DNA from: a virus
Reading direction: 5' to 3' (one strand)
Length of the DNA: 24,658 bases
IMG/VR virus record: IMGVR_UViG_3300028548_004170
Location: 1-24,658 of that record
Positions 1-5,785 of this stretch are shown in pieces. Numbering within the stretch: position 1 is the first letter of the stretch; each line of letters begins with the position of its first letter. The notes under the pieces were generated by a model that was not told the origin of the DNA, made no database searches, and saw only the letters and a list, made by a program, of their open reading frames with translations. Both the position numbers and the translations under genes were made by a program.

Positions 1-32
1 TGTGATTCGTATTTTTTAGGTGTGTCTGGCAT
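1..32 (-). CDS. 5' end of a further minus-strand gene (partial)
   Basis: An ATG at 30-32 opens a frame that runs off the left edge of the window; it begins MPDTPKKYES. A GGAG ribosome-binding site lies at 37-40, about 4-5 bases upstream, inside the end of the preceding gene. Only ten codons are visible, so no function can be given. It continues the same-strand gene run. Confidence 0.6.
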   Translation of the reverse strand, partial: MPDTPKKYES

Positions 33-33
33 G

Positions 34-591
34 TTATCTCCTAATCAGCTGATTTTCTAAAGGATACCACTCTGGTGTTGGCCTGTTCTTCCAACTCACA
101 AAGTCTTTCTTTTCTTTTATATAGTAGTTCCTATATGCAGAGATTGGGTCATTCTTAATCTTACAGTAATCTGGCATTGCTTGTGTCAGTTCGGTATTTT
201 TACTGGTACGAAGGTTTTTTGGTGGTGTTTTAAGTATCATTGATGCCCTACTAGAACCATGTATTTTACCATATCGGTAAGTATATTCTGCAAGGGTAGC
301 CATGTAGATAAAATAGAGTTCCATATAGTTTTCTCTGGACTCACGCACCCATATGTTTGATGGATGATTGACATGACTTGCCTTCATTAACATATCCTCA
401 CGTTCATCTGACAAATGCCATCTCTTGATGTTATGATTATTCTTAGTCTTACCTAGATACATTTCACCATCTAATACTCTATGTGCAGTAGACAACAACT
501 GACAGTACTCTGTAGCCATCTTTACAATGTGTTTATCACAATGATACTCTGCATTTTTGATAGGGTCTTTATGTAAGTAGAATATGTTCAT
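34..591 (-). CDS. conserved T4-like marine phage protein, unknown function
   Basis: This 185-aa protein opens MNIFYLHKDP and carries the block YHCDKHIVKM (about residues 17-26), then NHPSNIWVRESRENY and a C-terminal SWKNRPTPEWY. From memory the same pattern of conserved His, Lys, Trp and Arg residues occurs in many cyanophage and pelagiphage genomes as a hypothetical protein. The invariant CDKH..K and NHPS..W.R blocks suggest an enzyme or nucleic-acid-binding protein rather than a structural one, but this is inference. Its start overlaps the stop of the SleB-type hydrolase by 4 bases, so the two are probably translated together. A sigma70-like promoter inside the hydrolase gene (712-740) could also drive it. 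Confidence 0.75.
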   Translation of the reverse strand: MNIFYLHKDPIKNAEYHCDKHIVKMATEYCQLLSTAHRVLDGEMYLGKTKNNHNIKRWHLSDEREDMLMKASHVNHPSNIWVRESRENYMELYFIYMATLAEYTYRYGKIHGSSRASMILKTPPKNLRTSKNTELTQAMPDYCKIKNDPISAYRNYYIKEKKDFVSWKNRPTPEWYPLENQLIRR

Positions 592-1100
592 CTCTTATCC
601 CATGTATAAAATATGTGGTCACCAATTTCTGTAGTCCTATGTTTCGTCTTTGCCCAACTGGGTTTTACATAGTCTGCATGATAAAATAAAGCACCATCTG
701 TTATATCTACTAGTATATAACTATTTGAGAGTATTGTCAAGGAAAAATTCAACATTTCTTGATATTCTTTTATATTTTTTGGGTCATCACTTTTGCCATC
801 ACAAAACCAACTGAATTGGCATCTATGTTTAATAGGGTACATTGTACCATCTTTCTTCCAACTCTCACGCACAGGCCCTTGTTCTACGACCTCACAGACG
901 GTATTAGGAAACCTAGTATCGTTCATACGATTTAATACTACATTACTTACTGCAAGTCTACCAGCAGTTCCTTGATTACGAGCTTCATAATACATATTCT
1001 TTGCAAGGCATGTTGCCTCTTGTAATAAGAATGGTTCTGCATCATCTCTATCTATCGTTGGTAGTAATAGGAGTCCTGCTACTAGTATTTCATTTATCAT
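588..1100 (-). CDS. SleB-like cell wall hydrolase (putative endolysin)
   Basis: The 170-aa product matches the Hydrolase_2/SleB pattern: CLAKNMYYEARNQG (residues 31-44), with Glu39 the expected catalytic acid, then AVSNVVLNRM, FPNTVCEVV, CQFSWFCDGKSDD, a DITDGALFYHADYVKPSW block, and a terminal IGDHIFY. SleB-family enzymes cut peptidoglycan glycan strands. In a phage the natural role is host wall degradation at lysis, or as a virion enzyme. A short hydrophobic N-terminus (ILVAGLLLL) could be a signal or anchor sequence, which would allow export without a holin. Its C-terminal end overlaps the next gene by 4 bases. The candidate spanin genes are far away at 22946-23672, so lysis functions are split across the window. 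Confidence 0.88.
   Translation of the reverse strand: MINEILVAGLLLLPTIDRDDAEPFLLQEATCLAKNMYYEARNQGTAGRLAVSNVVLNRMNDTRFPNTVCEVVEQGPVRESWKKDGTMYPIKHRCQFSWFCDGKSDDPKNIKEYQEMLNFSLTILSNSYILVDITDGALFYHADYVKPSWAKTKHRTTEIGDHIFYTWDKR
712..740 (-). promoter_or_regulatory. sigma70-type promoter inside the endolysin gene
   Basis: On the minus strand TTGACA (735-740) is followed after 17 bases by TATACT (712-717). Predicted start is near 705. It lies within the endolysin coding region and would transcribe the gene at 34-591 and those beyond the left edge. Confidence 0.5.
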
Positions 1101-1470
1101 CTTTCCACCTCTCTAATAATATTTCTTGTTTCTCATATGCTTCGTCTTCCATCTTTTGTAATACAGGCTGAAACTCATCACGAGCTTGTTGTTTCACATG
1201 AACCATCTCGTGCATAACACAAGTTTTAAAATCATCACCTTCTAATGATTTCTTTACCTCTACAAAGTGTTCACGATTATTTTCACCTTCCCAACAATAT
1301 CCCTCAGCATTAAATTCTAAACTACCTTTTAAATGAATCCATATATCCAAAGTTCTCATTCGTGGCATCAGTTGTCTTATACACCAATGAGCAATATCAG
1401 CTGTCAACTGTCTTTGCTTTTTGTTACCACCAGTTACTTCAATTAGATTACCCTTCTCAACTGTAATCAT
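1090..1470 (-). CDS. zincin-like metallopeptidase family protein (HEMVH)
   Basis: The product carries HEMVHVKQQ (HEMVH at residues 91-95 counting from the upstream ATG at 1482; 87-91 from 1470), the HExxH zinc site, followed about 20 residues later by MEDEAYEKQ, which could supply a third Glu ligand as in SprT/gluzincin-type folds. There is no signal peptide, so it would act in the cytoplasm. At about 126-130 aa it is too small for a full protease and resembles compact HExxH phage proteins seen in T4-like marine phages. Two in-frame ATGs exist (1482 and 1470); the second gives the smaller overlap with the upstream small gene, so I use it. The 3' end overlaps the endolysin start by 11 bases. 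A prophead-type protease role is possible but not shown. Confidence 0.7.
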   Translation of the reverse strand: MITVEKGNLIEVTGGNKKQRQLTADIAHWCIRQLMPRMRTLDIWIHLKGSLEFNAEGYCWEGENNREHFVEVKKSLEGDDFKTCVMHEMVHVKQQARDEFQPVLQKMEDEAYEKQEILLERWKDDK

Positions 1471-1636
1471 TGGAAGATTCACTTAATTCTGTGTTATCTA
1501 AATCTCTTATTTGTTCCTCGTATTCATCCCTTTTTACTTTTGACATATTATCCCATTCTCTATCAGTACAGTTTGCAAATTTCTTTGCTTTTTGTAAATA
1601 ATAGTAACTATGGTCATTTGATTTTGTTACTGACAT
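1457..1636 (-). CDS. small hypothetical protein (59 aa), hydrophilic
   Basis: An uninterrupted frame reads MSVTKSNDHSYYYLQKAKKF and continues charged, ending NDYS before TGA at 1457-1459. The start has an excellent AGGAGG ribosome-binding site at 1640-1645, close upstream, which is the main support. It begins 2 bases after the stop of the upstream membrane protein and overlaps the metallopeptidase gene at its 3' end, the usual packing in this window. A single Cys and many Asp, Glu and Lys residues are seen; no family recognised. Confidence 0.7.
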   Translation of the reverse strand: MSVTKSNDHSYYYLQKAKKFANCTDREWDNMSKVKRDEYEEQIRDLDNTELSESSNDYS

Positions 1637-1637
1637 A

Positions 1638-1931
1638 TTATCCTCCTATAAAATACTTGATTAATCCATTTGCCATAATTGCAATTCCTACTGCATTGAT
1701 AATGATAAGTGACCTATCGTTCCACATCATAGCCACTGCTAACCAACCACTTAATCCTACCAAATGTACAAATAGGTTTAATGGATATATCTGATTAGAG
1801 GTGAGTAACATACCCACGAGTAATACCATACTTGAAGCCCACTTTATGTACCAATCTGTGGTATGTGTTGGTGTTACTTTCTGTAGCACATTCTCATTCA
1901 TTTTCATTTTAATATATTCTTCATCTTGCAT
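1638..1931 (-). CDS. small polytopic membrane protein
   Basis: The 97-aa protein has a polar N-terminus (about 25 residues) then WYIKWASSMVLLVGMLLTS, a second hydrophobic stretch (LNLFVHLVGLSGWLAVAMMW) and a third (LIIINAVGIAIMANGLIKYF), so about three membrane spans. The arrangement TDWYIKWASS...NQIYPLN...WNDRSLIIINA is familiar from small inner-membrane proteins of marine T4-like phages, function unknown. The start is preceded by GGAG at a good distance. A holin-like role cannot be excluded but nothing specific supports it. Confidence 0.75.
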   Translation of the reverse strand: MQDEEYIKMKMNENVLQKVTPTHTTDWYIKWASSMVLLVGMLLTSNQIYPLNLFVHLVGLSGWLAVAMMWNDRSLIIINAVGIAIMANGLIKYFIGG

Positions 1932-1933
1932 TT

Positions 1934-2008
1934 TTATACTCCTACACTACATAGTGTAATTCCACCTAGAATTATCACTACTATTAATATTGCTACTAGT
2001 TTATTCAT
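1934..2008 (-). CDS. tiny membrane peptide (24 aa)
   Basis: The frame reads MNKLVAILIVVIILGGITLC then SVGV and stops. It is one hydrophobic helix with a Lys near the start. Its ATG (2006-2008) overlaps the stop of the upstream gene as TAATG, which suggests translational coupling. At this length chance cannot be excluded; the uniform hydrophobicity and exact coupling are the arguments for it. Confidence 0.4.
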   Translation of the reverse strand: MNKLVAILIVVIILGGITLCSVGV

Positions 2009-2268
2009 TATACGCTTTTCCTTATTGTTAATTTTTCCAAAGCATCCATAGTTCCTTGAAATTCAGGTATTTCAATTGGTTTTACAGAATTGGTTAATTC
2101 ATCTAGTTTTTCTTGGTTTCTCTTGAGCCAACTTTTAATGGCAAGGTCAGAATCTAGTAAAATATCTATTTTAGTTGTTAGATTAGTTACCGTAGATTCC
2201 AATTGTTCTATTAACCATGCTTGTTCTGTCATTTTACTCATTATATCGTCATTATTATACATACTCAT
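2008..2268 (-). CDS. hypothetical coiled-coil protein (86 aa)
   Basis: An acidic, helix-rich protein with heptad-like spacing of hydrophobic residues over about residues 15-60 (QAWLIEQLESTVTNLTTKID and on). No signal peptide, membrane span or recognised motif. Its start follows an AAGGA site 9 or so bases upstream. It sits in a run of small unknown genes behind the promoter at 2909-2936. Function unknown. Confidence 0.65.
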   Translation of the reverse strand: MSMYNNDDIMSKMTEQAWLIEQLESTVTNLTTKIDILLDSDLAIKSWLKRNQEKLDELTNSVKPIEIPEFQGTMDALEKLTIRKSV

Positions 2269-2298
2269 TTTGTATCCTTTTGTTATTGTTATTATTAA

Positions 2299-2655
2299 TT
2301 ATAGGTATAGAGGGCCAGTCCAGTTTATTGAGAAACCACCATCTAAAATATTTCCTCTCGGTTTGTTTCTAGCAGGTTTATCATAACCAGCAGGTTTCAA
2401 CAAATCACCTTTTTTGAACAATTTATCATTGTCGGTATTCACAACAAATCCCCATGTTCCATAGTCAGCAGTTCTAAATCTTATGTATTTTGAACCTTTA
2501 GTAATTACCCAACCTTTTGTGAACCTATCATTCATTTTTTTCATTGTACTAGCAGTACCACCAGATGGTCTATCTGTGTAATCTGCGTTTGCAGCTGCAA
2601 CTAAATTGTTGACAGCAAGATTAATATCTGTAAATTTTTTCATCACTTTTTTCAT
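2299..2655 (-). CDS. hypothetical protein with a compact C-terminal domain (118 aa)
   Basis: The N-terminal 40 residues look helical (MKKVMKKFTDINLAVNNLVA). The C-terminal part has the pattern KGSKYIRFRTADYGTWGFVV with aromatic and Gly residues that suggests a small beta-barrel or SH3-like fold, then a Lys/Pro/Gly-rich tail ending INWTGPLYL. I recall similar proteins in marine T4-like phages without an assigned function. It is 2 bases downstream of the coiled-coil gene at 2658-2876 and probably co-transcribed with it. Confidence 0.65.
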   Translation of the reverse strand: MKKVMKKFTDINLAVNNLVAAANADYTDRPSGGTASTMKKMNDRFTKGWVITKGSKYIRFRTADYGTWGFVVNTDNDKLFKKGDLLKPAGYDKPARNKPRGNILDGGFSINWTGPLYL

Positions 2656-2657
2656 TA

Positions 2658-2876
2658 TTATATACTTTCTTTTTTTTGGTTAATGTATTCTTGACTTGCG
2701 AACTCATCTCTTAATTGTGCTGACGTCATTTTACTATAAGTCAACCATTTTTTTAATTGTGCAATTTCAGATTGTGCTTCTACTAAATCAGCAGCCATTT
2801 CATTTTTTTGTTCTTTTACTTTGTTTAACTCAATTACCGTATCTTGGTATTTTTTTTCTAAAACTATTACACTCAT
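2658..2876 (-). CDS. hypothetical coiled-coil protein (72 aa), first gene behind a strong promoter
   Basis: Almost the whole protein is a predicted coiled coil: VLEKKYQDTVIELNKVKEQK and LVEAQSEIAQLKKW show heptad spacing. There is no membrane span. It is the first gene after the promoter at 2909-2936, with a leader of about 26 bases. Being placed directly behind a strong promoter suggests early or abundant expression. Function unknown; small coiled-coil phage proteins can be RNA polymerase or host-factor inhibitors, but nothing here proves it. Confidence 0.65.
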   Translation of the reverse strand: MSVIVLEKKYQDTVIELNKVKEQKNEMAADLVEAQSEIAQLKKWLTYSKMTSAQLRDEFASQEYINQKKESI

Positions 2877-2908
2877 TTTTGTTTCTTTCTCTTTGTTAAT
2901 ATACCACT

Positions 2909-2936
2909 ATTATACCAAGTTTGACGGAAATGTCAA
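2909..2936 (-). promoter_or_regulatory. strong extended -10 sigma70 promoter
   Basis: Minus-strand TTGACA (2931-2936), 16-base spacer, TATAAT (2909-2914) preceded by TGG (extended -10). Predicted start near 2902, 26 bases before the ATG at 2876. Both hexamers are exact consensus. Confidence 0.75.
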
Positions 2937-2937
2937 A
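2920..2937. promoter_or_regulatory. 6-bp inverted repeat over the -35 box, operator candidate
   Basis: TTTGAC-GGAAAT-GTCAAA (plus strand) is a perfect 6-bp inverted repeat with a 6-base centre that covers the -35 element and part of the spacer of the promoter at 2909-2936. A dimeric repressor site at this position would block polymerase. The same palindrome is not seen at the other promoters, and part of it is simply the -35 consensus, so this may be chance. Confidence 0.3.
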
Positions 2938-3047
2938 CATTATTTTTCAGAATCAGGTAAGTCATTGTTTTATAAGGATTCTTTTTTTGGATTTTCAACA
3001 TTTTTTATTTCAGTATTTTCAAAAATTGACAGGCGATTCGTTTAAAC

Positions 3048-3078
3048 AAAAAAAGAGGGGCCATAAAGACCCCCCTTT
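3048..3078 (-). terminator. intrinsic terminator of the small transcript
   Basis: Read on the minus strand, arms 3068-3078 and 3052-3062 form an 11-bp stem (with two G-U pairs) closing a 5-base loop at 3063-3067, followed by a T tract. It lies about 60 bases after the stop of the 26-aa ORF at 3138-3218. Confidence 0.8.
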
Positions 3079-3083
3079 GATAA

Positions 3084-3129
3084 TTCACACAACTATTCTA
3101 ATGATGAGATGAGAGGTGTGTTGTGTGAA
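3084..3129. repeat. 10-bp perfect inverted repeat (long hairpin)
   Basis: TTCACACAAC (3084-3093) and GTTGTGTGAA (3120-3129) are exact reverse complements separated by 26 bases. It sits between the 26-aa ORF and the terminator, so it would form a second hairpin in the 3' part of the short transcript. It has no T tract and is not itself a terminator. Confidence 0.6.
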
Positions 3130-3137
3130 CCAAACTG

Positions 3138-3218
3138 TTAACCCACAAATGCGTTTAGGGCAAGAATAATAGTGAACCAACATAAACCTAATGTTGCAGC
3201 TTCAAATAATATTTTCAT
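3138..3218 (-). CDS. 26-aa hydrophobic peptide with its own promoter and terminator
   Basis: The frame reads MKILFEAATLGLCWFTIILA then LNAFVG and stops with TAA. A GAAGG ribosome-binding site lies 7 bases before the ATG. After a short amphipathic start the peptide is one hydrophobic helix. Unlike the other small genes of the window it is not part of a polycistron: a promoter (3253-3281) lies just upstream and a strong terminator (3048-3078) just downstream. It could be a membrane-active peptide, or the ORF could be secondary to a regulatory RNA. Confidence 0.55.
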   Translation of the reverse strand: MKILFEAATLGLCWFTIILALNAFVG

Positions 3219-3252
3219 AATGTAACCTTCTTTGTTTGTAATCAATATAGTT

Positions 3253-3281
3253 ATTGTACTATAAAAAAAGGGGTTTGTCAA
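3253..3281 (-). promoter_or_regulatory. sigma70 promoter whose -35 lies in a terminator loop
   Basis: Minus-strand TTGACA (3276-3281), 17-base spacer, TACAAT (3253-3258); predicted start near 3246, 28 bases before the 26-aa ORF. The -35 hexamer is formed by the tetraloop and top two stem bases of the terminator at 3266-3289. Confidence 0.7.
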
Positions 3282-3289
3282 CCCCTTTT
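3266..3289 (-). terminator. intrinsic terminator of the beta-barrel lipoprotein gene
   Basis: A perfect 10-bp stem AAAAGGGGTT/AACCCCTTTT with a 4-base loop, followed on the minus strand by a run of seven T (three beyond the stem). It lies about 22 bases after the stop codon at 3311. The symmetric A/T ends mean it could also work in the other direction, but no plus-strand gene is there. Confidence 0.8.
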
Positions 3290-3310
3290 CTAACTTTTAT
3301 GAAAAATACT

Positions 3311-3973
3311 TTAGAAATTAAATGATAAGGCTGTTCCTAAGTATGCAGATTCTTGTTTCATATCTTTATCTGCGATAATTTCAATATAAGGACTAAAACT
3401 TATATTGTCGTCAAGATTAATCTTCACACCAATTTGGTTTCTGATATCATCAATCTTAGTATCTTCTTCTTGTCCTTGTCCAAATGTCCAACGAGGTTCT
3501 ATTTGTCCCCAGACACTATATGTTTCAGACAATCCAATGTCAACTTTAACAATGGCACGATAACGCCAATAGTCATTAGTTGATTCATTTTCATAATTTC
3601 TAAACTCAATTCTATGTCCTACCCAAAATTGTGTATTAGATTTTGATGTAGTACCATCATCATTAATTGTATCTTCTGGAGTCCAATTAATTATTTGGTG
3701 GTCTAGTTTAGGACGATACTCTCTTGCACCATCTTCTTCAGCTATTCTTACAGCTGCAGTCATTCCATACCATTCTTTACCAAGATTGTATGAAGGTTCT
3801 ATGTGTTGGTAATCAGAACGATATTGGTTTCTTAACTCTAAACCAAAATTACCATGTTGTATATTATAGTTATGCTCTGATTTTTTCCAATTAGTAGAGG
3901 CAGCCTCAGCTGGTTTTTCTTTGCAAGCAGTAAATAAAAATAATGTTGCTAGAAGTGTTATGAATAATTTCAT
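3311..3973 (-). CDS. outer-membrane beta-barrel-like lipoprotein
   Basis: The 220-aa product starts with a signal peptide ending LFLFTAC, a lipobox-like site with Cys17. The rest alternates polar and hydrophobic residues in many short strands rich in Tyr, Trp and Phe (for example YWRYRAIVKVDIGL, VWGQIEPRWTFGQ, ISFSPYIEIIADK) and ends AYLGTALSFNF, with a terminal Phe as in outer-membrane barrels assembled by BAM. This resembles small porin-like or DUF2490-type barrels; I cannot name a family with certainty. As a phage gene it may alter the host surface, for instance to block superinfection. It is a single-gene unit: hairpin-containing leader upstream (3999-4043), terminator downstream (3266-3289). 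If AEAA is used for cleavage it would be a plain secreted barrel. Confidence 0.65.
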   Translation of the reverse strand: MKLFITLLATLFLFTACKEKPAEAASTNWKKSEHNYNIQHGNFGLELRNQYRSDYQHIEPSYNLGKEWYGMTAAVRIAEEDGAREYRPKLDHQIINWTPEDTINDDGTTSKSNTQFWVGHRIEFRNYENESTNDYWRYRAIVKVDIGLSETYSVWGQIEPRWTFGQGQEEDTKIDDIRNQIGVKINLDDNISFSPYIEIIADKDMKQESAYLGTALSFNF

Positions 3974-3998
3974 TTAGTTTTCTCCTTTATAGAATAAA

Positions 3999-4043
3999 AT
4001 ATTCTGTAGTATTTATTAGAAACAAATACTCTAGACAGAATAT
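3999..4043. repeat. bulged 16-bp hairpin upstream of the lipoprotein gene
   Basis: ATATTCTGT (3999-4007) pairs with ACAGAATAT (4035-4043), and AGTATTT (4008-4014) with AAATACT (4024-4030); a 4-base bulge (4031-4034) and a 9-base loop (4015-4023) complete it. It fills the 90-base gap between genes at 4064 and 3973. On the minus strand the loop and arm contain AATAAATA, 7 of 8 bases of the T4 late promoter TATAAATA, so it may be a promoter, a structured leader, or a weak terminator. Confidence 0.5.
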
Positions 4044-4063
4044 ACATAAAATCTTTATAAGTT

Positions 4064-4444
4064 TTATTTACCCAAATCCCACTCTAATGGATTTTCAGGC
4101 ATTGTTGTTGATGGAGTGTTACCTTGTTGCCAACGTGTATCATTTGGGTCTGAAGGCATATATAACTCTGGGTCTACACCCTCAATAATTCTCCACTCAT
4201 TAGAATTTTCTTGAGTTCTTTTAGTTTGGTCACAACCAGCATAAACAATGTCTATGTCTTCTGGTTTATCTCTTTCAAAGTCTATTATTTCATCATAATA
4301 CGGCCCTGCTTGAGTTTGAAAAGTCCATCTTAACATATTTTGACATTGTTCTTGGTCTGTTAATTTTATGTAAGGGGCACTTTCAAAACTCGTGCAGTTA
4401 CCATGAAGACATATGAGCATTATTGCCACATGAAATATTTCCAA
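4064..4444 (-). CDS. hypothetical Cys-containing protein, TTG start
   Basis: The 126-aa product begins with a moderately hydrophobic stretch (IFHVAIMLICLHGNC) and has further Cys residues in DQEQCQNM and VYAGCDQTKR, which suggests a secreted, disulfide-bonded protein, though the signal sequence is weak. The C-terminal third is rich in Pro, Asp and Asn. The start codon is TTG at 4442-4444, chosen because GGAG lies 7 bases upstream; no ATG fits as well. It is 9 bases downstream of the DUF6433-like gene. Family unknown. Confidence 0.6.
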   Translation of the reverse strand: MEIFHVAIMLICLHGNCTSFESAPYIKLTDQEQCQNMLRWTFQTQAGPYYDEIIDFERDKPEDIDIVYAGCDQTKRTQENSNEWRIIEGVDPELYMPSDPNDTRWQQGNTPSTTMPENPLEWDLGK

Positions 4445-4453
4445 TTTATTCTC

Positions 4454-4948
4454 CTACTGAGCAATACCACTTGCAGATCGACTTCCTTGTGGATATACTG
4501 GTACTTCTGGTGTTGTGTAATCTTCAGTCCAACCAAATGCTTCTAACACTACTGGTTCTGACAGACCTTTATATACTTGATGTAATCTTTTATCTTTAGC
4601 TGCAACAAGTAAGTCTGCTTCACTTTCGTGTAAACCTTCTAACATTTGTATGAACATTGTTTCTTTTTTAAATTGTACATTTTGGTTATCAGCACCTTTA
4701 ATAAAATGCCATAGTTTTCTACACTCATATGCTAGAACTGTATGTTCTGTTCCTGCTGGTGCATCATTCTTTTTAAAAGGAACATTACCTTCTGGTATAG
4801 CCCATTTAATCTTTGGGTCAAAAGATGCTTTGATTACCATACGAAGAGCCTCTTGATTATGTTCTCTTAGTATATTTATCTTTTGTGTTTTTGTTTTTGC
4901 TTTGTGTACTTTGTCAAGTATCTCTGATAATAATAACGTGCCACTCAT
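4454..4948 (-). CDS. DUF6433-like conserved T4-type marine phage protein
   Basis: The 164-aa product has the highly conserved pattern I know from T4-like cyanophages: LLLSEILDKVHKAKTKTQKI at the start, then NQEALRMVIKASFDPKIKWA, IPEGNVPFKKNDAPAGTEHT, MFIQMLEGLHESEADLLVAA, and KGLSEPVVLEAFGW. The family is assigned as DUF6433 from memory; its function is unknown. It is probably cytoplasmic and helical. It starts directly after the RNase H stop (GGAG ribosome-binding site), so it is translated from the same message as RNase H, which suggests a link to replication or recombination. Confidence 0.8.
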   Translation of the reverse strand: MSGTLLLSEILDKVHKAKTKTQKINILREHNQEALRMVIKASFDPKIKWAIPEGNVPFKKNDAPAGTEHTVLAYECRKLWHFIKGADNQNVQFKKETMFIQMLEGLHESEADLLVAAKDKRLHQVYKGLSEPVVLEAFGWTEDYTTPEVPVYPQGSRSASGIAQ

Positions 4949-5785
4949 TTAAAAATCTCCTATCGATTCAGTTAGTTCTTTTAATCTGTTTTTTATAAAA
5001 TAATTAAGTAATTTACTTCTATCTCCATGAGGAGCTGTATCTATCTCGGATAAAATTTGTTCTTCTAAGTCTTGTGGTATTTTATCTAGACTAATTAACT
5101 TCTCGTTCCTTTGATAGTTTCTCTTGGTTTCATCTGGCATACTGTCCATAGACTCCAACCAAGTCTCTATCTTTTTCTTTCCTAAAGGTCTTTGACGTAT
5201 TCCTTCTGTAAATGTATCATCAACTGACAGCACATTTGGAACTCCATCACTCGTATCACCTTTTAGTATGTGTGTTCTTATATAGGTGTCTGGATTATGT
5301 CCAGTTATGTGTTTCTTTACAATAGGACTATATTGATGTACATTATTGTATTTGTGTAACTGTATGAAATCTTTATCACCAGATACAATCATAATTGGTT
5401 CTCTCTCTTTTTTACATAGTGTTCCAATAATATCATCAGCCTCTGCACCATATACCTCTAGGTATTTGTATGGTAGATTTTCTTTGAATTCAGCCTTAAT
5501 CTTATTTAAAGCACCAAAGATATTATCCCAATCTTTTAAATCTTTCTCTCTACTTTTCCTACGACTAGCTTTATATTGTGGGAAGAAATCTCTCCTCCAA
5601 TAGTGTCTTGAGTCATATGTAAGTACTACTTCTCCATACTTCTCTTTAAACATATTTCTATATAAACGAACAGAATTAAGAATCATGTGTCTTACCATAT
5701 CCTCATCAACTGTTTTTTGTTTAGTCATATTCAAATGCATCATCAGACTTGCTACTGAGATTTGATTCATATCAATTATTATCAC
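4949..5785 (-). CDS. rnh: T4-type RNase H / 5'-3' flap exonuclease
   Basis: The protein aligns by eye with T4 RNase H along its length: MVRHMILNSVRLYRNMFKEK, TYDSRHYWRRDFFPQYKASR, EVYGAEADDIIGTL, IMIVSGDKDFIQLHKYNNVH, HILKGDTSDGVPNV and the C-terminal NYFIKNRLKELTESIGDF. The acidic residues of the FEN/PIN active site are present (near Asp5, Asp58, Glu115, Asp117, Asp118, Asp137 and Asp139, counted from the GTG). It removes RNA primers from lagging-strand fragments with gp32. I choose the GTG at 5783-5785: it gives the family's usual short N-terminus before the first catalytic Asp, lies 1 base after the upstream stop and has AAGGAAGAG upstream. An in-frame ATG at 5824 would add 13 unusual residues and a 38-base overlap. 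Confidence 0.93.
   Translation of the reverse strand: MIIIDMNQISVASLMMHLNMTKQKTVDEDMVRHMILNSVRLYRNMFKEKYGEVVLTYDSRHYWRRDFFPQYKASRRKSREKDLKDWDNIFGALNKIKAEFKENLPYKYLEVYGAEADDIIGTLCKKEREPIMIVSGDKDFIQLHKYNNVHQYSPIVKKHITGHNPDTYIRTHILKGDTSDGVPNVLSVDDTFTEGIRQRPLGKKKIETWLESMDSMPDETKRNYQRNEKLISLDKIPQDLEEQILSEIDTAPHGDRSKLLNYFIKNRLKELTESIGDF

Larger units (their letters stand above)
3048..3246 (-). ncRNA. predicted ~200-nt short transcript (small RNA or small-peptide mRNA)
   Basis: The promoter at 3253-3281 (start near 3246) and the terminator at 3048-3078 bound an isolated unit of about 200 bases. It holds the 26-aa ORF (3138-3218) and a 10-bp hairpin (3084-3129). It accounts for most of the 434-base stretch 2877-3310; the rest (2937-3047) is AT-rich with only an unconvincing 22-codon frame. 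Whether the RNA or the peptide is the product cannot be told. Confidence 0.5.

Noticed and set aside
793-975. Plus-strand ORFs such as 793-975, 3353-3583, 7600-7950, 14964-15239, 15456-15779, 17346-17678 and 19581-19937
   Set aside because: All lie opposite well-supported minus-strand genes, have no ribosome-binding site in step with their neighbours, and translate to low-complexity or Leu/Phe/Ser-rich sequences typical of antisense frames in AT-rich DNA.
2937-3047. 22-codon minus-strand ORF starting MLKIQKKNPY upstream of the promoter at 2909
   Set aside because: No ribosome-binding site, sequence of AT-rich chance character, and it lies after a strong terminator and ends inside the promoter.
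2821-3112. Two overlapping plus-strand ORFs across the intergenic region 2877-3112
   Set aside because: They read through the promoter and the terminator of the minus strand and have no start signals.
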